The notes below the pieces were generated by a model. The model was not told where the DNA came from, ran no database searches, and worked only from the letters and a program-made list of their open reading frames with translations. A program made the position numbers and the translations under genes. Positions 1 through 7,105 of a DNA stretch of 7,230 bases are shown here, piece by piece. The stretch comes from Desulfobulbaceae bacterium (GTDB lineage: Bacteria; Desulfobacterota; Desulfobulbia; Desulfobulbales; Desulfocapsaceae): positions 1-7,230 of the forward strand of contig DAOVUU010000119.1 of NCBI GenBank assembly GCA_030632405.1, written 5' to 3'. Numbering within the stretch: position 1 is the first letter of the stretch; each line of letters opens with the position of its first letter.

Positions 1-1301
1 TAACCCAGGAAAGCGTCTTTACTTCTCTGCGACAGCACACCCCTCTGGCTGTTGAAGATTGTGTTCACCTTTGTGCCCCCTTTTCGCAGGAAACCAGAGC
101 CTGGGTAAAAAATCTCAACAGAGAACATACAAACATCACGAAATACAGAGCGCTCCGCAGTCAGATATTTGAATTGTTAAATATTTCAAATTTCAATGAG
201 CTGGAAAAACTCATCCGGTGCCCCCATCTCCAGGGGGAACGAAGCAAACGTGCCTACGGCCTCCTCGGCAACATGTTTGGCCTTAATGGAACCTCCCGCG
301 AAGTAAAAGCCAGGGTTCATGGTTATGCCCACGTGGCAGACAGTGTTGTCAACTCACTCAAGATAAAAATTCTCAAACCCTACACATCACACATTGAACT
401 CACCAATGAAATCGAAGTAGCCAATGATCCGGTCGAACTCATCCTCATAATGTTCAACGATCGGTACCATAAAAAAGCTCGCTTTGAGGCACGGCGCAAA
501 CTCATCCTTATGAATCTTGCCGGTTCCATAGACCAGAGAGAGCGTGAGACAGGGATAGAGGACAAATTTTCCAACTTCCTCCATTTTCTCAATGATTACG
601 TATGGAGCAGCAATCAGAAGATAGGCGAACACGATATAGACTTTCTCTACTCTAACCATTCGGAGACAGATTTCAGCTGCCGGGAAGTGAGAATAATCAC
701 TCGCCAGCAAGCCAAAAAACTGCAACCTGCAAAGAACACTAAACTTACCCTGCTGAAGAGACGAAGGTTCACCGCGGCCAATAGGGAAATACCGATTTAT
801 GTGTCGATCCGGAAAAAGCCGCCGGAGGCAAAGGTACTAAAACTTCTCAGAAAAAACAAAAAGAACCCTGCAGTGGCAGTGGACGACGAACTGGGTCTGA
901 TGGCAGTCCTCAACTCTGTTGCGGAAATTAAGATATTCCAGAATCATTTAACACGAAGCGCCGCCCGGGCGAACTCCTTTTTGGTACTCGAAGATATATC
1001 CGATACTCTTACCGGGTCTATCCCCTATAAAACGACGACCACCGGCTCAAGCAGTAAAACACCAATGCTCAAATTTTTCGCACGGCTTGGGGGAATGCGT
1101 GTTGAATTTATTATCCATACCAACCAGTCGTGGTTGAATTACATGTACAGGAAAGATGTGGCCCACGATGAGTACGAGGTAAAGAGAATATTTGACTCTG
1201 GAGTAACGGAACTCCTTTTCCCCAGAGACATCTACCATCTCGATCATCGGAGAATCCGTGATGAGATGATACAATTTTTCAGAAAACAGATAGAAGATTA
1301 G
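1..1301 (+). CDS. Unrecognised protein, 5'-truncated by window edge; C-terminal part faintly RelA/SpoT-like
   Basis: The frame is open from the left edge (first full codon at 3) to a TAG at 1299-1301, giving at least 432 residues. A TTG at 174 could serve as a start but has no Shine-Dalgarno, and 57 further sense codons precede it, so the true start probably lies outside the window. No signal peptide or membrane segment is visible. I do not recognise the family as a whole. Numbering from the TTG, residues 208-340 show a pattern like an alarmone synthetase domain: a basic YVSIRKK stretch (209-215), a DDELG acidic site (237-241), a Tyr-Lys-Thr segment (285-287), VEFIIHT (310-316), comparable to VEvQIRT, and AHDEY (330-334). 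The usual Arg after DxxG is missing. This resemblance is by eye and weak; the function is unproven. The gene is convergent with fcl and overlaps it by 4 bp. Confidence 0.75.
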   Translation, partial: TQESVFTSLRQHTPLAVEDCVHLCAPFSQETRAWVKNLNREHTNITKYRALRSQIFELLNISNFNELEKLIRCPHLQGERSKRAYGLLGNMFGLNGTSREVKARVHGYAHVADSVVNSLKIKILKPYTSHIELTNEIEVANDPVELILIMFNDRYHKKARFEARRKLILMNLAGSIDQRERETGIEDKFSNFLHFLNDYVWSSNQKIGEHDIDFLYSNHSETDFSCREVRIITRQQAKKLQPAKNTKLTLLKRRRFTAANREIPIYVSIRKKPPEAKVLKLLRKNKKNPAVAVDDELGLMAVLNSVAEIKIFQNHLTRSAARANSFLVLEDISDTLTGSIPYKTTTTGSSSKTPMLKFFARLGGMRVEFIIHTNQSWLNYMYRKDVAHDEYEVKRIFDSGVTELLFPRDIYHLDHRRIRDEMIQFFRKQIED

Positions 1302-2365
1302 TCTCTGCTTTTATACCACTGATAAGCATTTTCCAATCCTTCCTGAAAACTCATCGAGGGTACCCAGCCAAGTGCAGTAATACGGCTGGTGTCCATGAGT
1401 TTTCTTGGAGTACCATCGGGTTGTGCCGGATTAAACACCGTCTCCCCCTCAAAACCTGTCAACCCTTTGATAACCATTGCGGTCTCCCTGATGGTAAGAT
1501 CTTTCCCGGTACCCACATTAAGAAAAGAGGGTCGTTCTCCCTCAAAATTGGACTGTGGCAGATTCATCACATGAAGTGTCGCCGACGCCATATCATCCAC
1601 ATGTAAAAATTCCCGCCGAGGAGATCCTGTTCCCCAGAGATGCACCTTCGGGACAACTTCTGGATTAAGCCTTTTATTTTCTGAAGAGTAACCTATAGCC
1701 TCCTGAATATCTGCAGGGATTGCTCCATACAGTTTCTCATCTTTCAGGATGGCCTCCAGTTCTCCCTCCATCGCCAGTTTCGCCAGATGGTATTTCCTTA
1801 TCATTGCGGGAATAACATGGCTGTTTTCCAGATGGTAATTATCGCCCGGGCCAAAAAGATTGGTTGGCATCACGGAACGGTAGCAGGTACCATACTGACG
1901 ATTATACGACTCACACATCTTTATCCCTGCAATCTTGGCAATGGCGTAGGGCTCATTGGTCTCTTCAAGAATCCCCGTCAAGAGAGAATCTTCGGCCATC
2001 GGTTGTGGGGAAAACTTAGGATATATACATGAACTTCCAAGAAAAAGAAGATGTTCAATGCCAGACTTGTGCGCCTCATGGATTACATTCGCCTGGATCA
2101 TCAGGTTCATATAAATAAAATCGGCGGGATATTCATTATTAGCATGAATTCCGCCAACCTTAGCCGCAGCAAGAACAACCCTGTCTATCTTTTCAGCACG
2201 AAAAAATACACGCACCTGATTCTGATCTGTCAGATCAAGTTCAGAGTGAGTACGGGTAATAATATTTTCGCAAGCCAGCTTCTTCAGTTGCCTGACAATG
2301 GCAGAACCGACCATACCCCGGTGTCCGGCTACGAAAATGGACTCTGTGATCTTCACCTTACTCAT
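1298..2365 (-). CDS. fcl: GDP-L-fucose synthase (GDP-4-keto-6-deoxymannose epimerase/reductase)
   Basis: Cytoplasmic NADPH-dependent short-chain dehydrogenase of 355 residues that epimerises and reduces GDP-4-keto-6-deoxy-D-mannose, the Gmd product, to GDP-L-fucose. Visible motifs are the nucleotide-binding [10 protein letters not shown] (13-22), LGSSCIYP (109-116, Ser111 and Cys113), YAIAK (Tyr140, Lys144), NSHVIPA (His183), [10 protein letters not shown] (251-260) and PDGTPRK near 316. These match the Ser/Tyr/Lys triad and the Cys/His epimerase pair known from E. coli Fcl. The frame stays open 22 codons further upstream, but the ATG at 2365 fits the family N-terminus (MSK...VAGHRG). That ATG lies inside the last codons of gmd with an 8-bp overlap (ATGAGTAA) and has no nearby Shine-Dalgarno, so translation is probably coupled to gmd. 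About 35-40 residues (near 194-240) are extra compared with the E. coli enzyme. The stop overlaps the converging left-hand gene. Confidence 0.96.
   Translation of the reverse strand: MSKVKITESIFVAGHRGMVGSAIVRQLKKLACENIITRTHSELDLTDQNQVRVFFRAEKIDRVVLAAAKVGGIHANNEYPADFIYMNLMIQANVIHEAHKSGIEHLLFLGSSCIYPKFSPQPMAEDSLLTGILEETNEPYAIAKIAGIKMCESYNRQYGTCYRSVMPTNLFGPGDNYHLENSHVIPAMIRKYHLAKLAMEGELEAILKDEKLYGAIPADIQEAIGYSSENKRLNPEVVPKVHLWGTGSPRREFLHVDDMASATLHVMNLPQSNFEGERPSFLNVGTGKDLTIRETAMVIKGLTGFEGETVFNPAQPDGTPRKLMDTSRITALGWVPSMSFQEGLENAYQWYKSRD
2358..2365 (-). other. gmd/fcl 8-bp overlap, translational coupling
   Basis: The - strand sequence ATGAGTAA carries the fcl start and the gmd TAA stop in different frames. 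The nearest purine-rich stretch (AAGGA) is about 19 bases upstream of the fcl ATG, too far for normal use. Ribosomes finishing gmd probably restart on fcl, which would keep the two pathway enzymes in balance. The overlap is seen directly; the coupling is inferred. Confidence 0.7.
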
Positions 2366-3476
2366 GATGGTTGAGTACAGTAAATCCTTCATTTTTGCAC
2401 AGTTCGTCGCGCCGGGCCTCTTCAAGATCAAAGCGCATCATCTCAGCCACGAGCTCGCCAAAACTCGTCTTTGGTTCCCAGCCAAGCTCTTCCTTTGCCT
2501 TGCGCGGATCTCCCAGCAGAGCCTCAACCTCGGTGGGCCTGAAATATCGAGGGTCAACCCGGGTAATAACATCACCAACCTTCATTCCGTTGCCAGTTCC
2601 ACTATCCGGCATCCTCTCAACAATACCTGTCTCATCAATCCCCTTGCCTTCCCAACGCAAACCAATACCGAGTTCCGCCGCTGCCAAATTGACAAAATCC
2701 CGTACCGAATGCTGTACCCCGGTGGCAATAACAAAATCGTCGGGACTCTCCTGCTGCAGCATCAACCACTGCATCTGCACATAGTCCCTGGCATGCCCCC
2801 AGTCACGCTTAGCATTCAAGTTACCTAAATAGACACAATCCTGCAGACCAAGAAAAATTCTAGCCAGAGCCCGTGTGATCTTCCTGGTAACAAAGGTCTC
2901 CCCTCGAAGTGGAGACTCATGGTTAAAAAGAATCCCGTTACAGGCATAAATATTATACGCTTCACGGTAATTCACTACGATCCAGTAGGCATACATTTTT
3001 GCCACTGCATAGGGTGAACGAGGATAAAACGGCGTCTTTTCTGTCTGTGGAACTTCCTGAACCTTCCCATAAAGCTCTGATGTGGAGGCCTGATAAAAAC
3101 GTGTTTTTTCTGTTAATCCGAGAATTCGAATAGCCTCAAGTACACGCAGGGTACCAAGGGCATCTGAATTGGCTGTATATTCCGGTTCCTCAAAGGAAAC
3201 TGCAACATGGGACTGGGCTGCCAGATTATAGATTTCATCAGGCTGTATCTTACCAATGATATGAATCAGACTGGAGGAATCAGTTAAATCGCCATGATGG
3301 AGTATGAAGTTTCTGTCTCCCACATGCGGATCCTGGTAGAGATGGTCAATTCGATCCGTGTTAAAAAGAGACGCCCTTCTCTTAATACCATGCACCTCAT
3401 AGCCTTTTTTCAATAAAAATTCAGCCAGATATGCTCCATCCTGCCCTGTTATGCCTGTTATTAGTGCCTTTTTCAT
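2358..3476 (-). CDS. gmd: GDP-mannose 4,6-dehydratase
   Basis: First committed enzyme of GDP-L-fucose (and GDP-rhamnose/perosamine) synthesis: GDP-D-mannose to GDP-4-keto-6-deoxy-D-mannose, NADP-dependent, cytoplasmic. The 372-residue length matches the family (E. coli Gmd is about 373). The extended SDR fold shows GITGQDG at 8-14, IKRRAS at 31-36, NLAAQSHV at 84-91, the catalytic region ASTSELYG (130-137, Thr132, Glu134) and SPYAVAK (154-160, Tyr156, Lys160), then [16 protein letters not shown] (185-200) and [14 protein letters not shown] further on. All expected catalytic residues are present. The ATG at 3476 has only a weak GAG-type ribosome site. The gap to ugd is 64 bp and holds a small hairpin (3521-3533) without a T-tract. 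Because fcl follows with an overlap, the product pathway is most likely GDP-L-fucose. Confidence 0.97.
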   Translation of the reverse strand: MKKALITGITGQDGAYLAEFLLKKGYEVHGIKRRASLFNTDRIDHLYQDPHVGDRNFILHHGDLTDSSSLIHIIGKIQPDEIYNLAAQSHVAVSFEEPEYTANSDALGTLRVLEAIRILGLTEKTRFYQASTSELYGKVQEVPQTEKTPFYPRSPYAVAKMYAYWIVVNYREAYNIYACNGILFNHESPLRGETFVTRKITRALARIFLGLQDCVYLGNLNAKRDWGHARDYVQMQWLMLQQESPDDFVIATGVQHSVRDFVNLAAAELGIGLRWEGKGIDETGIVERMPDSGTGNGMKVGDVITRVDPRYFRPTEVEALLGDPRKAKEELGWEPKTSFGELVAEMMRFDLEEARRDELCKNEGFTVLNHHE

Positions 3477-3540
3477 ATGATTCTCGTAGTAAATCAGTCA
3501 GTTATGGAAATTATACATAATACCCTTCGGGTAAATGTGG

Positions 3541-4890
3541 CTATTTACCATTAGCAATCAGTATTGAACGTCCCCTTCCGATACCATAATAGGCAAGCCC
3601 TGCTGCCTCCACTCTGGCTGGCTCATATAAATTGCGCCCATCAAAAATCACCTTATCTTTCAACGCGTCAAATATCTGCTCGAAATCAGGCACCCGAAAA
3701 CTCTTCCATTCGGTAACTATTACCAGCCCGTCCGCACCGTGCAAAGCACTTTCTTTCGTTCCCATCAGCATCAAATCATCTCTGGTCCCGTAAATTCGCT
3801 GAGCCTCCTCCATCGCTTCTGGGTCATATGCCTGTACTTTAGCACCTGCAGCCCATAAAGATTCCAGGAGTACTTTACTTGAAGCCTCTCGCATGTCGTC
3901 CGTATTCGGTTTAAAAGAAAGGCCCCAGACAGCGAAAGTTTTACCGTTGAGACCACCCTTATAGAAGGAAGAGATATGCTCAAAAAGTTTTTCTTTCTGT
4001 TTATAATTTACACTCTCCACAGCTTTCAAAATCTTTGCATCAAAACCGATCTCACTGGCCGATCTTTCCAGGGCCTGCACATCTTTAGGGAAACAGGACC
4101 CGCCGTACCCGCAACCGGGATAAATAAACTGATATCCAATACGGGAATCAGAACCTATCCCTCTGCGTACCTGCTCTATATCCACTCCCAGCCGTTCCGC
4201 CAGGTTAGACATTTCATTCATAAAAGAGATCTTGGTAGCCAGCAAACAGTTGGCTGCATATTTGGTAAACTCTGCGCTCCGTACATCCATAACCATAATC
4301 TTATCACGATTCCGGCTGAACGGTTCATACAGTTCTCGTACCTTGGTTTCAACTTCATCACTGTCGGTACCGACAATGATCCTCTCCGGGCGCATACAGT
4401 CGTCCAGAGCAGAACCCTCTTTCAAAAATTCCGGGTTGGATGCCACAGAGAAAGATAAATTAAGGTTTCTTTCTTTCAGGATATTTCCCATATGCACTTT
4501 TATCTTATCCGCGGTGCCGACAGGTACAGTTGATTTGTCGATGACAATTTTACTGTCACTCATAAGCTCGGCAATTTTTCCGGCGACTGCCAGAACATAC
4601 TGCAAATCAGCACTCCCATCCTCATCCGGCGGTGTACCCACGGCAATAAACTGGAGTTCAGCATGATCGACACCTCTTTGTGTGTCGGTGGTGAAATCGA
4701 GACGATTCTTCTTGTAATTTGTCAATACCAAATCAGCTAAACCAGGCTCAAAAATTGCCACTTCACCATTCTTTAACCTTTCAATCTTGTGCTCATCCAC
4801 ATCGACACAGCAGACGTGATGCCCCACATCCGCAAGCACCGCCGCCTGCACGAGGCCAACGTACCCGGCGCCAAATACAGTTACTTTCAT
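3541..4890 (-). CDS. ugd: UDP-glucose 6-dehydrogenase
   Basis: Oxidises UDP-glucose to UDP-glucuronate with two NAD+, supplying acidic sugar for capsule, exopolysaccharide or LPS; cytoplasmic. At 449 residues the length is typical. The N-terminal Rossmann motif GAGYVG is at 7-12 with Asp30/Asp32 after the second strand, VGTPPDEDG at 84-92, KSTVPVGT at 119-126, NPEFLKEG at 152-159, the catalytic Cys266 in GCGYGGSCFPKD (259-270), and the C-terminal UDP-binding domain has WGLSFKPNTDDMREASS (322-338). A related UDP-N-acetyl-mannosamine or GDP-mannose dehydrogenase is less likely because the FKPNTDDMREASS block and overall sequence fit the Ugd group. The start at 4890 is supported by an AGAGGA ribosome site at 4895-4900. 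It lies 180 bp after the sulfurylase/kinase gene, a gap that contains a long inverted repeat, so it could have its own promoter, though I see no convincing one. Confidence 0.95.
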   Translation of the reverse strand: MKVTVFGAGYVGLVQAAVLADVGHHVCCVDVDEHKIERLKNGEVAIFEPGLADLVLTNYKKNRLDFTTDTQRGVDHAELQFIAVGTPPDEDGSADLQYVLAVAGKIAELMSDSKIVIDKSTVPVGTADKIKVHMGNILKERNLNLSFSVASNPEFLKEGSALDDCMRPERIIVGTDSDEVETKVRELYEPFSRNRDKIMVMDVRSAEFTKYAANCLLATKISFMNEMSNLAERLGVDIEQVRRGIGSDSRIGYQFIYPGCGYGGSCFPKDVQALERSASEIGFDAKILKAVESVNYKQKEKLFEHISSFYKGGLNGKTFAVWGLSFKPNTDDMREASSKVLLESLWAAGAKVQAYDPEAMEEAQRIYGTRDDLMLMGTKESALHGADGLVIVTEWKSFRVPDFEQIFDALKDKVIFDGRNLYEPARVEAAGLAYYGIGRGRSILIANGK

Positions 4891-4985
4891 AATATCCTCT
4901 TATTTAGTACCTTATTTCTGAACTTCTGTTATAAAAAACACGAAAAATATTTCCCGTATTGTTTTGATATTATGGCAATATTTTC

Positions 4986-5027
4986 AGTTATCAGTTACTG
5001 ACAACTGCACACTGAAAACTGATAACT
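4986..5027. repeat. Perfect 11-bp inverted repeat in the sulfurylase/kinase-ugd gap
   Basis: The arms AGTTATCAGTT (4986-4996) and AACTGATAACT (5017-5027) are exact reverse complements separated by 20 bases. A smaller nested pair, CAGTT (4992-4996) and AACTG (5003-5007), would compete with the larger stem. No T-tract follows on either strand, so it is not a standard intrinsic terminator. It may be a dispersed intergenic repeat, or an mRNA hairpin that stabilises or separates the upstream gene. The 180-bp gap around it otherwise holds only AT-rich sequence and the ugd ribosome site. Confidence 0.7.
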
Positions 5028-5070
5028 TTCGATTGCGGGATTCGCCCAATTTAACACTACTACGACGCAA

Positions 5071-6762
5071 TCAAATAATATATCCCTGGTCTTCAAGATA
5101 AAGCAAAATTTCCTGCACAGCCTCCATAGGTGTAACCATAGAGGTGTCGATGGTCAACTCCGGATTGGAAGGGGGTATATACGGATCGGTGACTCCGGTT
5201 ACTCCTTTCACCTTCCCCGCTCTTGCTTTAGCGTACAGCCCTTTTCTATCCCTCTGTTCACAAACCTCCAGCGGCGTTGAAACATACACTTCGACATAGC
5301 CGCCATAACGTGAGATCAGTTCCCTGTTCGCCCGGCGTGCTTCACCGTAAGGCGCAATAGGAGCACAAAGTGCAATACCACCGTTCTTTGTAATTTCACT
5401 TGCAACGAAACCAATACGGGTAATGTTAAGATTACGATGTTCCTTAGAGAAAGAAAGCTCAGATGAAAGATTTGTCCGGACAATATCCCCGTCAAGCAGA
5501 GTCACGGGTCTGTCACACATCTCCATAAATTTTACCAGCAGAACTTTTGCAATTGTCGATTTTCCCGACCCGGAAAATCCAGTCATAAAGATAGTAAATC
5601 CCTGTTTTGAACGTGGTGGAAAGGAACATTGCAGTTGATCGACAACCTCCGGATAGGAGAACCAGGTTGGAATATCTTCACCATATATAAGCCTGCGCCG
5701 TAATTCACGGGAAGAAATCGTTGCCACCTGTTCTTCCGCAATATTATCGAGCACTACATATTTTTTCAGCTCCTGATGGTATCCCATTTCACGCTGTGGA
5801 ACCATAGAAATTCCAGTCTCTTCACTATATTCGGCAACCATCTGTTGAGCGACACCACGAGGGTAAAACAGTTTGCTATCATCAATCCCTGCCTGTGGAT
5901 CGGCATGGTCTTCAGCCACCATGAAGTGGCTGCAGCCAAAATTTTTGCGGATTATGGCTTGCCATAAGGCCTCTTTCGGTCCAGCTTTTCTACTGGCAAA
6001 GGGTGTGAGACCAAGTTGAATCATATTCGCGGGAAATTTATCGGTAAACGCCTGATAACAACGGATTTGAGTATAATAATCGAGATTGCCGGGGTGGCTG
6101 AGGTCGGCAACCGGTTGTAAAAATATAGCCGCCCCAGCCTCTCTTGCGGCAGTAATAACCATCTCCCGATGGGCACAATGCAGGTACTCGTTCGTATGAA
6201 AACCAAGAATCCTTCTCCATCCATTCATAGTGAAAATACGAACTGTTTCCGATGGACTCAATCGCAGATGCTGGAAGTCATAATGAATGGGCAGGCTTAC
6301 CCCCTCAAGTCTGCCTCCAATATAATGACTGCCAATGCGCTCGTACAACTGCATGACTCCTGCGTGTTCATCAGGATCATCGGTGCCATAAACGGAGGTG
6401 GCCTCTTTTCGTTTATCAGGCTGCCATATATCTTCAACCGTCAAGACTGCAAGCAAAAAACCTTCCTGATCATTGAGTCCCACGCGTTCCCCAATGGTAA
6501 ACGTTTCTGCTGTCTGCTCGTCAACATCCAGGGATATTGGCATGGGCCAGACGGTGCCATCCACGAGGCGCATGTCGCTTACAACCGAATCATAATCCTT
6601 GCGGGAAAGATATCCATTGAGTGGAAATAACCCTCGATTCAGCAGTAATTCCAGATCACATAATTGCCGGGAGGATAAATCAATCGACCTGAAGTCAAGA
6701 GCCTCGGCCCGTAAAGCCTCAACGCGCCTGAAATGAACAAGTAAACTTTCCGAATAATCCAT
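5071..6762 (-). CDS. Fused sulfate adenylyltransferase-like / adenylylsulfate kinase protein with altered sulfurylase active site
   Basis: The 563-residue protein has the Aquifex-like order, ATP-sulfurylase first (about 1-385) and APS kinase second (about 388-563). The kinase half appears intact: P-loop GFSGSGKST (395-403), LLDGD (422-426), FSKEHRNLN (438-446), PYGEARR (471-477), PLEVCEQRDRKGLYAKARAG (497-516) and TDPYIPP (525-531). It should phosphorylate APS to PAPS. The sulfurylase half has family hallmarks (PLNGYLSRKDYDSVV, AGPKEALWQAIIRKN, ISSRELRRRL, IPTWFSYPEVV), but the QTRNPxHRAH motif reads HTNEYLHCAH (189-198) and VGRDHAG reads VAEDHAD (282-288). HxxH (His195, His198) remains, while the Gln, Arg, Asn and the second Arg are replaced. 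So the first domain may be inactive, or use another substrate. The start at 6762 is backed by an AAGGAA ribosome site at 6769-6774. The context with ugd, gmd and fcl suggests sulfate activation for polysaccharide sulfation. Confidence 0.9.
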   Translation of the reverse strand: MDYSESLLVHFRRVEALRAEALDFRSIDLSSRQLCDLELLLNRGLFPLNGYLSRKDYDSVVSDMRLVDGTVWPMPISLDVDEQTAETFTIGERVGLNDQEGFLLAVLTVEDIWQPDKRKEATSVYGTDDPDEHAGVMQLYERIGSHYIGGRLEGVSLPIHYDFQHLRLSPSETVRIFTMNGWRRILGFHTNEYLHCAHREMVITAAREAGAAIFLQPVADLSHPGNLDYYTQIRCYQAFTDKFPANMIQLGLTPFASRKAGPKEALWQAIIRKNFGCSHFMVAEDHADPQAGIDDSKLFYPRGVAQQMVAEYSEETGISMVPQREMGYHQELKKYVVLDNIAEEQVATISSRELRRRLIYGEDIPTWFSYPEVVDQLQCSFPPRSKQGFTIFMTGFSGSGKSTIAKVLLVKFMEMCDRPVTLLDGDIVRTNLSSELSFSKEHRNLNITRIGFVASEITKNGGIALCAPIAPYGEARRANRELISRYGGYVEVYVSTPLEVCEQRDRKGLYAKARAGKVKGVTGVTDPYIPPSNPELTIDTSMVTPMEAVQEILLYLEDQGYII

Positions 6763-6775
6763 AATATTTCCTTTT

Positions 6776-6794
6776 AAAAACCCCTCAGGAGGTT
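6776..6794 (-). terminator. Terminator-like hairpin in the leader of the sulfurylase/kinase gene (possible attenuator)
   Basis: On the - strand AACCTC (6794-6789), loop CTGA, and GGGGTT (6784-6779) form a 6-bp stem with one T-G pair, followed at once by T residues to 6776. It sits only a few bases before the ribosome site (6769-6774), so it could stop transcription or hide the site. The stem is short, so termination would be modest at best. Confidence 0.4.
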
Positions 6795-6823
6795 ATCTAA
6801 ACACATTTTTTTCTTAACCACCT
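6787..6823 (-). promoter_or_regulatory. Candidate antiterminator pairing overlapping the leader hairpin
   Basis: On the - strand AGGTGGTTA (6823-6815) can pair with TAACCTCCT (6795-6787) at eight of nine positions. The second arm contains the AACCTC half of the terminator-like stem, so the two structures exclude each other, the layout expected of an attenuator. I see no recognised riboswitch aptamer and no leader peptide, so the signal is unknown. Confidence 0.35.
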
Positions 6824-6910
6824 GAAACTTAGACTTCCATAACTGTACTATATTACTTTATCATCAAATCAGCTGAGAGCAAACCCTGATGAGCAAGTAA
6901 ATCTGAAACG

Positions 6911-6938
6911 AAAATAAGAATACCAAAAAGGTTGTCAA
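6911..6938 (-). promoter_or_regulatory. Candidate sigma70 promoter for the sulfurylase/kinase gene
   Basis: On the - strand a perfect TTGACA (6938-6933) is followed after 16 bases by TATTTT (6916-6911). Transcription would start near 6904, giving a leader of about 140 bases that contains the candidate attenuator. It is the best - strand promoter I can see upstream of the four-gene set. Confidence 0.45.
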
Positions 6939-6953
6939 AAAACAAAACAGCTC

Positions 6954-6982
6954 TTGACGAGTAGTAACTAATCAAGTAGTTT
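6954..6982 (+). promoter_or_regulatory. Candidate + strand promoter P1
   Basis: TTGACG (6954-6959), a 17-base spacer and TAGTTT (6977-6982) are followed by a GC-rich GCGCG discriminator. An A-rich tract (about 6909-6950) lies upstream, like an UP element. A GC-rich discriminator is typical of stable-RNA promoters under stringent control, but the -10 box is imperfect. Confidence 0.35.
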
Positions 6983-6994
6983 GCGCGATCTTTT

Positions 6995-7027
6995 GAGTGG
7001 GGGTAACACTCGGTGCTTTACGCACCG
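6995..7027 (+). other. Two adjoining RNA hairpins between the + strand promoters
   Basis: GAGTG (6995-6999) pairs with CACTC (7007-7011) around a 7-base loop, and CGGTGC (7011-7016) pairs with GCACCG (7022-7027) around TTTAC. The stems are perfect and directly adjacent, sharing base 7011, which suggests a structured transcript from P1. No T-tract follows. I do not recognise the motif. Confidence 0.45.
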
Positions 7028-7076
7028 CAGCTGTACAAGGTCCCGAATAAAAGAGACAAAACGAGAGATAAAATGA

Positions 7077-7105
7077 TTGACAAGGTAGGTGGTTGAGATT
7101 ATATT
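7077..7105 (+). promoter_or_regulatory. Near-consensus sigma70 promoter P2, facing the right edge
   Basis: TTGACA (7077-7082) and TATATT (7100-7105) are separated by the ideal 17 bases, making this the strongest promoter in the window. Transcription would start near 7112 and leave the window without meeting an open reading frame of note, consistent with an RNA operon downstream. Confidence 0.65.

Noticed and set aside
174..1301. Taking TTG at 174 as the true start of the left-hand gene
   Set aside because: The frame stays open with protein-like composition to the window edge and the TTG has no ribosome site, so the gene most likely begins outside the window.
2366..2431. A 22-residue N-terminal extension of fcl in the same frame
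   Set aside because: It lies within the gmd coding region, has no family similarity, and the ATG at 2365 matches the conserved Fcl N-terminus.
3510..3538. TATAAT on the - strand just upstream of gmd, a possible internal promoter
   Set aside because: No acceptable -35 box lies 16-18 bases upstream and the TG of an extended -10 is misplaced; read-through from ugd is simpler.
5031..5072. GATTGCG/CGCAATC inverted repeat around the end of the sulfurylase/kinase gene
   Set aside because: The 7-bp arms are 28 bases apart without a T-tract, and one arm runs into the stop codon; chance is a sufficient explanation.
6886..6909. CTGATGAG followed by CTGAAAC on the + strand, recalling a hammerhead ribozyme core
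   Set aside because: A U breaks the required junction before GAAA, the intervening bases do not form a proper stem II, and no flanking stems I and III or cleavage triplet are apparent.
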